Below, one piece after another: positions 40,850 through 48,887 of a DNA stretch of 64,000 bases. The notes under the pieces were generated by a model, which was given only the letters and a program-made list of their open reading frames with translations, ran no database searches and had not been told where the DNA came from. The position numbers and the translations under genes are program-made. Each line of letters starts with the position of its first letter. The stretch's first letter is position 1. Origin of the DNA: an uncultured Bacillaceae bacterium (GTDB lineage: Bacteria > Bacillota > Bacilli > Bacillales > Bacillaceae_L); contig CANMHG010000007.1 of assembly GCA_947497585.1 (NCBI GenBank), forward strand, positions 1 to 64,000, written 5' to 3'.

Positions 40850-42676
40850 ATGAGAAAAGTGGGCTTCTTCCGCTCAATTCATTTAAAATTTGTCCTAGTC
40901 TATTTACTGCTCATTATTCTTGCGATGCAAATCATCGGAGTGTATTTTGTAGGCCAGCTTGAAAAGCAGTTGGTAAAGAACTTTAAGGACTCTTTAAATG
41001 AGAGAGTAGATCTGCTTGCTTATAATATTGAGCAAGAGATGGAGAAAGTACGGGACGATAAAACTCCAAAGTTAGAACAAGATATCAAGTTAATACTTGA
41101 GGATTTTGTATCGGAGGATTTGTCATCCGAAGTTCGAGTCATTGATAATAAAAGTAGAGTGTTAGGTACTTCTGATCCTTCCAATCAGAAGATTGTTGGA
41201 AAACGAACTACTGAAATACGTATTAAACGGACACTCCTAGTAGGTACCTACTGGGAGAAGATGTTTATTGATCCAAACTCTAAGCACCGCGTCCATGTAT
41301 CAACTACGCCAATCCTTTCTAAAAACGAGATCAAAGGGGCTATCTATCTAATTGCCTCAATGGAGAATGTCTATTCAGATATTAAAAAGATTAATAACAT
41401 CCTCATCTCCGGAACGATGATTACGTTAACCGTTACAGCAATATTAGGTATTTTCCTAGCTCAAACCATAACAAGACCGATATCAGCTATGAGAAAACAT
41501 GCTCAGGAAATGGCAAAAGGAAACTTCTCTAGCAAAGTAAAGGTGTATGGCTTCGACGAGATTGGACAATTGGCGGTTACCTTTAATACCCTTACCAAAA
41601 AACTACAAGAAGCACAGGCAACTACCGAAGGAGAGCGGCGAAAATTATTATCTGTCCTGACTCACATGACAGATGGTGTAATTTCAACTGATCGAAAAGG
41701 CCGTGTTATCTTGATTAATGAACCAGCAATTAAAATGCTAAATGTTTCACGTGAAACAGTCATGGGCAAATCAATTGTTTCGTTATTAGGATTAGAAGAG
41801 CAACTTACTTTTGATCAATTAGTAAGTGAACGTGATTCGGTTACCCTAGACTTTAGTACAAAAAATAAACCCTTTATTATTAAAGTTAATTTCTCTATTA
41901 TCCAAAAAGAAACTGGCTTCATTAATGGGTTAATTGCTGTGTTATATGATGTAACTGAGCAAGAAAAAATTGATATGGAACGTAAGGAATTTGTTGCGAA
42001 TGTTTCACATGAACTTAGAACCCCATTAACCACCATGAGAAGCTACCTGGAAGCATTGGCAGAAGGAGCCTGGAAGAACGAAGAGATTGCACCACAGTTT
42101 TTAAATGTTACTCAGACAGAAACTGAACGTATGATCCGATTAGTAAATGACTTACTACAGCTTTCAAAGCTTGATAGTAAGGATTATCGTCTATCAAAGG
42201 ACTGGATTGATTTCAACGAGTATTTCAATAAAATAATAGATCGCTTTGAAATGACAAAAGAACAAAATGTAATATTTGAACGACACTTACCAACTGAATC
42301 AGTCTATGTTGATATAGATCCTGATAAAATTACACAAGTCCTCGATAATATTATTTCAAATGCAATGAAGTACTCACCTGAAGGTGGAAAGATTTGCTTC
42401 TATTTAGATGAACTAGTAGATAAAATACAAGTTTCTATAACTGATGAAGGTGTTGGAATTCCAAAGGAGAATCTTGCAAATATTTTTGAGAGGTTTTATC
42501 GTGTTGACAAGGCTAGAACTCGTCAATTAGGTGGTACTGGATTAGGCTTAGCTATTGCCAAGGAAATGATTGAGGCACATGACGGTGAGATTTGGGCTGA
42601 AAGTGAAGAGGGTGTAGGAACAAAAATATTCTTTACTCTCCCCCTCGAGAACGCACAAGAGGATGATTGGTCATGA
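40850..42676 (+). CDS. walK: Sensor histidine kinase WalK (YycG)
   Basis: A 608-residue membrane kinase for WalR. TM1 is at ~12-34, an extracellular PAS-like domain at ~35-182, TM2 at ~183-204, then HAMP (~205-257), a cytoplasmic PAS (~262-370), HisKA with His387 (FVANVSHELRTPLTT) and an ATPase domain with N, G1 and G2 boxes. In the PAS, His272, Asp275 and Glu370 align with zinc ligands of S. aureus WalK, but Tyr366 seems to replace the fourth ligand, a His. NVSRET (298-303) is encoded by a parS site. The stop overlaps the walH start. Confidence 0.97.
   Translation: MRKVGFFRSIHLKFVLVYLLLIILAMQIIGVYFVGQLEKQLVKNFKDSLNERVDLLAYNIEQEMEKVRDDKTPKLEQDIKLILEDFVSEDLSSEVRVIDNKSRVLGTSDPSNQKIVGKRTTEIRIKRTLLVGTYWEKMFIDPNSKHRVHVSTTPILSKNEIKGAIYLIASMENVYSDIKKINNILISGTMITLTVTAILGIFLAQTITRPISAMRKHAQEMAKGNFSSKVKVYGFDEIGQLAVTFNTLTKKLQEAQATTEGERRKLLSVLTHMTDGVISTDRKGRVILINEPAIKMLNVSRETVMGKSIVSLLGLEEQLTFDQLVSERDSVTLDFSTKNKPFIIKVNFSIIQKETGFINGLIAVLYDVTEQEKIDMERKEFVANVSHELRTPLTTMRSYLEALAEGAWKNEEIAPQFLNVTQTETERMIRLVNDLLQLSKLDSKDYRLSKDWIDFNEYFNKIIDRFEMTKEQNVIFERHLPTESVYVDIDPDKITQVLDNIISNAMKYSPEGGKICFYLDELVDKIQVSITDEGVGIPKENLANIFERFYRVDKARTRQLGGTGLGLAIAKEMIEAHDGEIWAESEEGVGTKIFFTLPLENAQEDDWS
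41743..41758. other. parS centromere site 5 (inside walK)
   Basis: A perfect TGTTTCACGTGAAACA palindrome within the walK coding sequence, in the cytoplasmic PAS region, about 31 kb from oriC. It encodes NVSRET in the same frame as sites 3 and 4. Confidence 0.95.
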
Positions 42677-44001
42677 AGTTTGAAACGATAAAATCGGTTA
42701 TATTAACTTTTCTAGTTTTAGTTAGTATTGTCTTAACATGGACTCTATGGACTTATTCTCCTAAATATGATCAATTTGAGAACTCTGATAGTTTTGTTGA
42801 GGTTCCGGTGATAAATAAAAAAGATAATGCTGGCCTAATTAAACCAGCAAGAATAATCTTTCACAAAAGTAATGGTCACTTCGGGACTATTGAAGAAACT
42901 GAAATTAATAAGCTGATGAAGGAAGTTCGAAAATGGGAGATTTACGATATTCAAAGTAAGAGAATGACAATACGTAAAGAGGATTATATTGCTCAACTTG
43001 ATGATAGAGGTCATGTTGAAATTCAATTTACTGATGAGATTCCACTTAGTCTATTTGCTACTATTTTGCAAATGGACAAAAGGGAGTATCCTGCTGTTTA
43101 TTTTGACCGCTTATTCTTTAATGTAAATGCTACTGGAGAAAATGAAGGTATTATTCATTTTGTCTCAAAAAATAATCAAGTGGTTTATGAAGGACGTGTA
43201 GATGGTGAAAATGTAAGTTCATTTGAACGAAATTATTATCACCTCTCATCTCATTATCCTAGATATAAATCATATACCGTTTCTGAATATAAGAAGTTTT
43301 ATTTACCATTAGACAATCCAAAGATTAGTCGTATTCAATATTATACAGATACAGTTGAGCCAGATATGTTTATCAATGCACTGTTCACAAATCCAAACTT
43401 CGTTAAAAAGGATGAATTTAGCTACGGAGATGTATTCACAGATGGTTATAAGATATTACGAGTTGATCAGAACAATAAATTAATTCGTTATGTGAATCCA
43501 ATGGGTAGAGAAGAGAATAGGCTTGCTACAGAAGAGCTAATTCAAAAGAGTATTGATTTTGTAAATGATCATAATGGCTGGACAGATCGTTATCGTTTTT
43601 TTAGTTGGGATAAATTCCAGCATCGAACACTATTTAGACTTTACGTAAAAAATATTCCTGTTTTCAACACCAATGATCTTGCGGAAATTGAGCAGATTTG
43701 GGGGAAGAATGAAGTATCGAGATATGAAAGGCCATTGCTAACATTACAATTGCCTGTAGAAATTGCTGATGTAGCTTTACCTTCTGGAGATGAAGTGGTT
43801 CGAACGATTAAGGCAAAACAGAACATTGCGTTTGAGATGGTCCAAGATATTTCGATTGGTTATGAATTAAAGGAAGACCCATCATCATCTAAAGTTATCT
43901 TACTTGATCCTGTATGGACCTATTTATATGATGGTGATTGGAAGATACTTGATTTCACTCATAATGATGAGTTAGGGGGTAATGGAAGTGGATTGGAGTA
44001 A
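42673..44001 (+). CDS. walH: WalRK regulatory protein WalH (YycH)
   Basis: A 442-residue single-pass membrane protein with an N-terminal hydrophobic segment (KSVILTFLVLVSIVLTWTLWTYSP) and a large extracellular part. With WalI it restrains WalK in B. subtilis and supports it in S. aureus. The ATG at 42673 overlaps the walK stop (ATGA); the frame continues upstream to a TTG, which I reject because homologues start MK-E-IK. Its end overlaps the walI start region. Confidence 0.94.
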   Translation: MKFETIKSVILTFLVLVSIVLTWTLWTYSPKYDQFENSDSFVEVPVINKKDNAGLIKPARIIFHKSNGHFGTIEETEINKLMKEVRKWEIYDIQSKRMTIRKEDYIAQLDDRGHVEIQFTDEIPLSLFATILQMDKREYPAVYFDRLFFNVNATGENEGIIHFVSKNNQVVYEGRVDGENVSSFERNYYHLSSHYPRYKSYTVSEYKKFYLPLDNPKISRIQYYTDTVEPDMFINALFTNPNFVKKDEFSYGDVFTDGYKILRVDQNNKLIRYVNPMGREENRLATEELIQKSIDFVNDHNGWTDRYRFFSWDKFQHRTLFRLYVKNIPVFNTNDLAEIEQIWGKNEVSRYERPLLTLQLPVEIADVALPSGDEVVRTIKAKQNIAFEMVQDISIGYELKEDPSSSKVILLDPVWTYLYDGDWKILDFTHNDELGGNGSGLE

Positions 44002-44770
44002 AACAAAAACCATTTTTATTATTACCTTTTTGGTCTTAGATTTATTTTTAATCTATCAATTTATTGAAAAAAGAAACTTAAGCCAATTAGACTTAATCAG
44101 AGAGGCATCAGTTGAAGAACAGCTAGAGACAGAGGAAATTACGTATCCACAGTTGCCTAGGTTAGCTGACGAAGCTGATTATATTATCTATGGACAGGAA
44201 AAAGTATTTACATTAGAAGAGGTAGACGGCCTGAAGAATCAGCAGATTAATCTCGATAATCCTACGAAACTATTTTCAACTTTTGTTGAACCTATCAAGT
44301 TTTCAGAAGAAAATATTGATACCAAGATTGCACAGTTTATAAAAGATAATATAGCATTTGGTTCTTCCTATCTATATTGGAAGTATGATAAAGACTCGAA
44401 GACGATTATTCTATTTCAGCATTATAAAAATAATATTTTCTTTAATATTCCCAATACATCTAGTGGACAAGTCTTACTTAAATTAAATGAGAATAACGAA
44501 ATTTACTCTTATAGTCAAACTCTATTAACAAATATTGAAGAATATAAGCGGGAAGAAATGCTAACTTCGATTCAAGCCATTGAGTATCTATATAAGAGTG
44601 ATTATCTAAAATCAGGTAGTGCGGTTACAAGGATAGAATTCGGCTACTATCCACTCGTTACATTATCAAAATCTCAAGTATTAACACCTACTTGGCATAT
44701 TATTGTTGATGATCGAATGGACTATTATGTAAATGCAATAGAGGGGCAAATTATTGAAATACAGGAGTGA
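43988..44770 (+). CDS. walI: WalRK regulatory protein WalI (YycI)
   Basis: A 260-residue single-pass membrane protein (DWSKTKTIFIITFLVLDLFLIYQFIEKRN at the N terminus) of the YycI family, which forms a complex with WalH and WalK in the membrane. I choose the GTG at 43988, eight bases after AGGGGG, over the ATG at 43982, which is too close to that site; homologues also begin MDWSxTKTIFI. The gene overlaps walH by 14 bases. Confidence 0.93.
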   Translation: MDWSKTKTIFIITFLVLDLFLIYQFIEKRNLSQLDLIREASVEEQLETEEITYPQLPRLADEADYIIYGQEKVFTLEEVDGLKNQQINLDNPTKLFSTFVEPIKFSEENIDTKIAQFIKDNIAFGSSYLYWKYDKDSKTIILFQHYKNNIFFNIPNTSSGQVLLKLNENNEIYSYSQTLLTNIEEYKREEMLTSIQAIEYLYKSDYLKSGSAVTRIEFGYYPLVTLSKSQVLTPTWHIIVDDRMDYYVNAIEGQIIEIQE

Positions 44771-44776
44771 ACAACA

Positions 44777-45571
44777 ATGAGCTTGCACTTTAGTGTGCTT
44801 GCAAGTGGAAGCACAGGCAATGCATTTTATATAGGTACAGAAAAGCATTCATTACTTGTAGACGCTGGTTTAAGCGGAAAACAAATGGAATTGCTGTTTA
44901 AAAGCATAAATCGTGAAATTAAGAATTTATCAGGAATTTTAGTTACTCATGAGCATAGTGACCACATAAAGGGACTAGGTGTACTTGCAAGAAAATATAA
45001 GTTGCCAATTTACGCAAATGAAAAAACATGGGCAGCTATGGAGAGCAATATTGGTGAAATTCCTACCGACCAAAAATTTGTATTTACAATGGGTTCAGTC
45101 GAAAGCTTCGGAAATTTAGATGTTGAATCTTTTGGAGTCTCGCATGATGCTGCTGAGCCTATGTTTTACGCATTTCATCATGAAGGTAGGAAGGTTGTGC
45201 TCCTGACTGACACTGGATATGTTAGTGATCGAATGAAGGGTGTCACTAAAGATGCGGATGCTTATGTAATTGAAAGTAATCATGATGTAGAAATGTTAAG
45301 AATGTGTCATTATCCATGGAATATTAAACGTAGAATCTTAGGTGACTTTGGACATGTTTCTAATGAGGATTCGGCACTAGCTTTAACAGATATGATAGGT
45401 GACAATACAAAGCGTATATATCTAGCACATCTAAGTCAAGACAATAATATGAAAGACTTGGCAAGAATGGCGGTAAAACAAACACTAGAAAGTAAAGGTT
45501 TTGAAGTTGGCAATCAATTTGATTTATTCGATACAGACCCTAAAGTCCCAACAAAACTTGCATACGTTTAA
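44777..45571 (+). CDS. walJ: MBL-fold hydrolase WalJ (YycJ)
   Basis: A 264-residue metallo-beta-lactamase-fold protein. The metal-binding motif [12 protein letters not shown] (~55-66) is intact, with a later DTGYVSD and a C-terminal AHLSQDNN. YycJ homologues are DNA exonuclease-like proteins linked to coordination of division and replication, and in B. subtilis to mismatch repair. The ATG is six bases after the walI stop. A strong terminator follows directly. Confidence 0.95.
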   Translation: MSLHFSVLASGSTGNAFYIGTEKHSLLVDAGLSGKQMELLFKSINREIKNLSGILVTHEHSDHIKGLGVLARKYKLPIYANEKTWAAMESNIGEIPTDQKFVFTMGSVESFGNLDVESFGVSHDAAEPMFYAFHHEGRKVVLLTDTGYVSDRMKGVTKDADAYVIESNHDVEMLRMCHYPWNIKRRILGDFGHVSNEDSALALTDMIGDNTKRIYLAHLSQDNNMKDLARMAVKQTLESKGFEVGNQFDLFDTDPKVPTKLAYV

Positions 45572-45606
45572 GAGGATAATTTTTATAAATTATCCTCTTT
45601 TTTTTA
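45571..45606 (+). terminator. Terminator after walJ
   Basis: AGAGGATAATTT (45571-45582) and AAATTATCCTCT (45587-45598), a perfect 12-bp stem followed by eight T. It separates htrC from the walR-J transcript. Confidence 0.92.
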
Positions 45607-45795
45607 AGCTAATTTTAAGAAAGAATGGTTATAATCCTTGATAGATACTAAAACAGCACAAGGAACAAGGCATTCAATGTTATAAAAAACTAAATAAGGG
45701 TACACAAATAATAATTGAAATGAAGTATATTGCTTGATTCTAGTGCTTATTAGTAAAAAATTCAGTCGTTCATTCATGAAAGGGTTGGTGACAGA

Positions 45796-47022
45796 ATGGG
45801 GTATTATGATCAGGATTATGAATATGTAAATGGCAGGAAGCAAAAGGGAAGTCGCGGTGGGTGGTTTTTGTCTGCATTTATTGGAGCTATATTGGGGGCA
45901 ATCCTAATTATTGTTTTAATTCCTGTACTTTCAAAGTATAATATCCTTCCATATGAGTTAGAAACTACTCAGGAGAGTACACGAGATGAAACTACATCTT
46001 CAGCACCAAACTCAGAGTTTCAAGAAACAGTTTCTGTCAGTGTTGTGACAGAAGTAACAGATGCTGTAGATAAGGTGTCTGAAGCAGTTGTTGGTGTAAT
46101 CAATCTACAACAAGCGGGTTTTTGGACACAGCAAGGTTCACAAGAAGCTGGTACAGGGTCTGGAGTAGTCTATAAAAAGGCTGGCGATAAGGCATATGTT
46201 GTAACAAATCATCATGTTATCGACAGAGCAACTCAATTAGAAGTTAGCCTAAGTGATGGGACTCGGGTAGCTGCAAAACTAATAGGAAGTGACCCTTTAA
46301 CAGACTTAGCTGTACTAGAGATTGATGGTAGTCATGTAACGAAAGTAGCCGAATTTGGAGATTCAGATACCGTTAGAGCTGGTGAACCTGTATTAGCAAT
46401 TGGAAATCCGCTAGGCCTTCGTTTTTCAGGCTCCGTTACCCAAGGAATTATATCTGGCACGAAGCGCTCCATTCCAGTTGATCTAGATGGAGATAGAATT
46501 CCTGATTGGAATGCAGAAGTACTACAGACAGATGCTGCTATTAACCCTGGAAATAGTGGTGGAGCATTGGTCAACATTCAAGGTCAGATCATTGGGATTA
46601 ACTCAATGAAGATTGCTCAGCATACAGTTGAGGGAATTGGGCTATCGATCCCAACGAATATTGTACGACCTATCATTGAGGATTTAGAGAAATATGGTGA
46701 AGTTCTTCGACCATATATGGGTGTAGGTTTACGTTCTATTGGTGAAATATCTAATTATCATAAACAAGAAACACTACACCTCCCAACAGAAGTAAAAGAG
46801 GGAATTGCAATTGTTGAAGTTGTTCCAAATTCACCGGCTGCCCAAGCGGGAATCAAATTATATGATGTCATTGTTGAATTAGATGGCAAAAAAGTAACGG
46901 ACGTACTCGAGCTCAGGCAGCATTTATATAACAAATCTATTGGTGATACAATGGAAGTGACATTATACCGTAATGGGGAAATTCAAACAGTAAATATGAA
47001 ATTAGTAAATGAATCTTTATAG
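45796..47022 (+). CDS. htrC: HtrA-type serine protease (HtrC/YycK)
   Basis: A 408-residue membrane-anchored protease/chaperone for misfolded envelope proteins. One transmembrane helix lies at ~24-45, followed by a Ser/Thr/Glu-rich linker, the trypsin-like domain with His140 (VTNHHVI), Asp170 (LTDLAVLE) and Ser254 (NPGNSGGALV), and a C-terminal PDZ domain (~310-400). The ATG at 45796 follows GGTTGGTGACAGA. In B. subtilis this place is held by htrC (yycK). Confidence 0.95.
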   Translation: MGYYDQDYEYVNGRKQKGSRGGWFLSAFIGAILGAILIIVLIPVLSKYNILPYELETTQESTRDETTSSAPNSEFQETVSVSVVTEVTDAVDKVSEAVVGVINLQQAGFWTQQGSQEAGTGSGVVYKKAGDKAYVVTNHHVIDRATQLEVSLSDGTRVAAKLIGSDPLTDLAVLEIDGSHVTKVAEFGDSDTVRAGEPVLAIGNPLGLRFSGSVTQGIISGTKRSIPVDLDGDRIPDWNAEVLQTDAAINPGNSGGALVNIQGQIIGINSMKIAQHTVEGIGLSIPTNIVRPIIEDLEKYGEVLRPYMGVGLRSIGEISNYHKQETLHLPTEVKEGIAIVEVVPNSPAAQAGIKLYDVIVELDGKKVTDVLELRQHLYNKSIGDTMEVTLYRNGEIQTVNMKLVNESL

Positions 47023-47031
47023 ATTAACTAG

Positions 47032-47062
47032 AACAGTGGAGAGAAATTTCCACTGTTTTTTT
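47032..47062 (+). terminator. Terminator after htrC
   Basis: AACAGTGGA (47032-47040) and TCCACTGTT (47049-47057), followed by T. Confidence 0.88.
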
Positions 47063-47069
47063 GTTTGGT

Positions 47070-47394
47070 TGTGGATAAGATGAATAGTTGTTTGAAATTG
47101 TCGTATTATGACGGTATTATGAGGAGGATACTAAAAACAAAAAAACTTTTCCACAGGTAGATAAAATGGAGGGAATACAACATGAAGAGCTGTCAAGACC
47201 ATATAGAGCTTGCATTAGATATGTATGTAGATGAACATGAATTGCCACCGGAAATGAGGTTGTTAACAGAAAACGAGATGTTATCCACAACGTGTGAATT
47301 TTGTCAAAACAAGGCAATATATGTTGTAGGGAACTAATATTCGCATACAAGATATGGTGGGGTTTGTGGATATGTTGATAAGTTTTGTGGATAA
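47070..47394. promoter_or_regulatory. DnaA-box cluster upstream of rlmH
   Basis: Three perfect DnaA boxes: TGTGGATAA at 47070-47078 and 47386-47394, TTATCCACA at 47281-47289. One-mismatch boxes: TTTTCCACA at 47147-47155, TGTGGATAT at 47365-47373 and TGTTGATAA at 47373-47381. B. subtilis has a DnaA-box cluster at the same locus (rlmH is yydA), one of a small set thought to titrate DnaA and affect initiation timing. Confidence 0.8.
47182..47337 (+). CDS. CxxH/CxxC small protein (BA_5709 family)
   Basis: A 51-residue protein, MKSCQDHIELALDMYVDEHE at the start. Cys4-Gln-Asp-His7 near the N terminus and Cys38-Glu-Phe-Cys41 near the C terminus give the CxxH/CxxC pattern, likely one zinc site. The function is unknown. 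The ATG follows GGAGGG at a usual distance. It lies between htrC and rlmH, the normal place for this family in Bacillaceae. A perfect DnaA box falls inside its coding sequence. Confidence 0.88.
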   Translation: MKSCQDHIELALDMYVDEHELPPEMRLLTENEMLSTTCEFCQNKAIYVVGN

Positions 47395-47420
47395 GATGTT
47401 TGTAAAGCGAGGAAAAGTAT

Positions 47421-47900
47421 GTGAATATCTCAATATTAACAATTGGAAAACTTAAAGAAAAATATTTACTGCAGGGCATTAATGAGTATTTGAAGAGATT
47501 AACTGCCTATGCAAAAGTAGAAGTCATTGAAATGCCAGATGAAAAAGCACCAGAAAATTTGAGTGACATCGAAATGGAACAAGTTAAGCAAAAAGAGGGA
47601 GAGCGTATTTTAAGCAAAATTGCAGATGACACCCATGTCATTGCTCTTGCAATTGATGGGAAAATGAAATCATCGGAGCAATTGGCTGAAGACTTAGACA
47701 AGCTTGCTACTTACGGAAAAAGTAAAATTGCCTTTGTCATTGGAGGATCACTAGGGTTAAGTAATGAAGTTATGAAGCGAGCTAATGATACTTTGTCGTT
47801 TTCTAAAATGACTTTTCCTCATCAGTTGATGAGATTGATTTTGTTAGAGCAGATTTATCGGGCTTACAGGATAAATCGGGGAGAACCATATCATAAATAG
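47421..47900 (+). CDS. rlmH: 23S rRNA pseudouridine-1915 N3-methyltransferase RlmH
   Basis: A 159-residue SPOUT-class enzyme that methylates pseudouridine 1915 in helix 69 of 23S rRNA. The knotted SAM-binding region contains [12 protein letters not shown] and the C terminus has [28 protein letters not shown], the RlmH signature and expected end. The start is GTG at 47421 after GCGAGGAAAAG. It is the last gene of the conserved oriC-side block. Confidence 0.97.
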   Translation: MNISILTIGKLKEKYLLQGINEYLKRLTAYAKVEVIEMPDEKAPENLSDIEMEQVKQKEGERILSKIADDTHVIALAIDGKMKSSEQLAEDLDKLATYGKSKIAFVIGGSLGLSNEVMKRANDTLSFSKMTFPHQLMRLILLEQIYRAYRINRGEPYHK

Positions 47901-47960
47901 ATGCGGTTCTTTGGTTTCAAACAAGAAGTTAATAATGATTATCTATAAAAATGGATGAAG

Positions 47961-47996
47961 ACGCCAAACTAATATACTAGTTTGGCGTTTGTTATT
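47961..47996 (+). terminator. Terminator after rlmH
   Basis: ACGCCAAACTA (47961-47971) and TAGTTTGGCGT (47978-47988), an 11-bp stem followed by a T-rich stretch. Confidence 0.88.
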
Positions 47997-48087
47997 ATAA
48001 ATAATTGTTTTGGTACTTTGAAAGCTGCCCTAGCTTCATGTGCCATGCGATTTTCTTATTAATCTAGCCACCTTTTGAAACACTAAG

Positions 48088-48126
48088 AAAATCTTAAGAA
48101 TTGTATAAAGTGTTTATTAAGATTTT
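48088..48126. promoter_or_regulatory. Inverted repeat upstream of the two-component genes
   Basis: AAAATCTTAA (48088-48097) and TTAAGATTTT (48117-48126) form a perfect 10-bp inverted repeat with a 19-base spacer, 75 bases ahead of the response-regulator gene. It may be the regulator's own binding site. The rest of the 300-base gap, apart from the rlmH terminator, shows nothing else. Confidence 0.45.
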
Positions 48127-48200
48127 TTTGGTATCATTTTCTTAGAACGAGCGATAAAGAGGTGATAAATGTTGAAAATTACATTGAGGAGTGAACTTCC

Positions 48201-48887
48201 GTGAACATATTAGTTTGTGATGATGATTATGCAATTGTGGATGCGATAGAAATCTATTTAGAACATGAAGGCTATAAAATATTTAAAGCTTTTAATGGAA
48301 TAGAAGCAATAGAAGTAGCTAGAGATAATGAGATTCATCTTATTATTATGGATATTATGATGCCTAAGATGGATGGGATTAGAGCTACCATGAAGATTAG
48401 AGAAGAAAATAATATCCCATTGATCATGCTTTCTGCTAAGTCTGAGGATTCAGACAAGATAATTGGATTAAATATAGGGGCTGACGACTATATCACAAAG
48501 CCATTTAATCCCTTGGAGCTGATAGCAAGGGTTAAATCTCAACTGAGAAGATATACAACGCTGGGAGGTCTGGAAACGAAGAGCAATGTATATCAGACTG
48601 GGGGACTCATGATCGACGATGAAAGTAAAACAATCACCGTCGATGGAGAGGAGGTTCATCTTACACCGGTACAATATAAGATGTTAAAGTTTCTGACTAA
48701 AAATGCTGGTAAAGTATTCTCCATCGAGGAGATCTATGAGAAAGTCTGGAATGAAACGGCGCATAGTCCGGAAAATACCGTTTCCGTTCATATAAGAAAA
48801 ATCCGAGAGAAAATAGAAATAAATCCGAAAGAGCCAAAATATTTGAAGGTGGTATGGGGAGTTGGATATAAAGTTGAAAAAATATAG
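48201..48887 (+). CDS. OmpR-family response regulator (VanR-like)
   Basis: A 228-residue regulator. The receiver domain has Asp8-Asp9, phosphoacceptor Asp51 (LIIMDIMMPKMDG) and TKPFNPLELIARV; the winged-helix domain has VHLTPVQYKMLKFLTKNAGKVFSIEEIYEKVW and HIRKIREKIE. It resembles VanR-type regulators of cell-envelope stress genes, but no target gene is adjacent. The start is GTG at 48201 after GAGGAG. The 3' end overlaps the kinase gene. Confidence 0.9.
   Translation: MNILVCDDDYAIVDAIEIYLEHEGYKIFKAFNGIEAIEVARDNEIHLIIMDIMMPKMDGIRATMKIREENNIPLIMLSAKSEDSDKIIGLNIGADDYITKPFNPLELIARVKSQLRRYTTLGGLETKSNVYQTGGLMIDDESKTITVDGEEVHLTPVQYKMLKFLTKNAGKVFSIEEIYEKVWNETAHSPENTVSVHIRKIREKIEINPKEPKYLKVVWGVGYKVEKI

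Noticed and set aside
42000-42015. parS-like TGTTTCACATGAACTT in the walK H-box.
   Set aside because: Four mismatches to the 16-bp palindrome; the likeness comes from the conserved NVSHEL codons.
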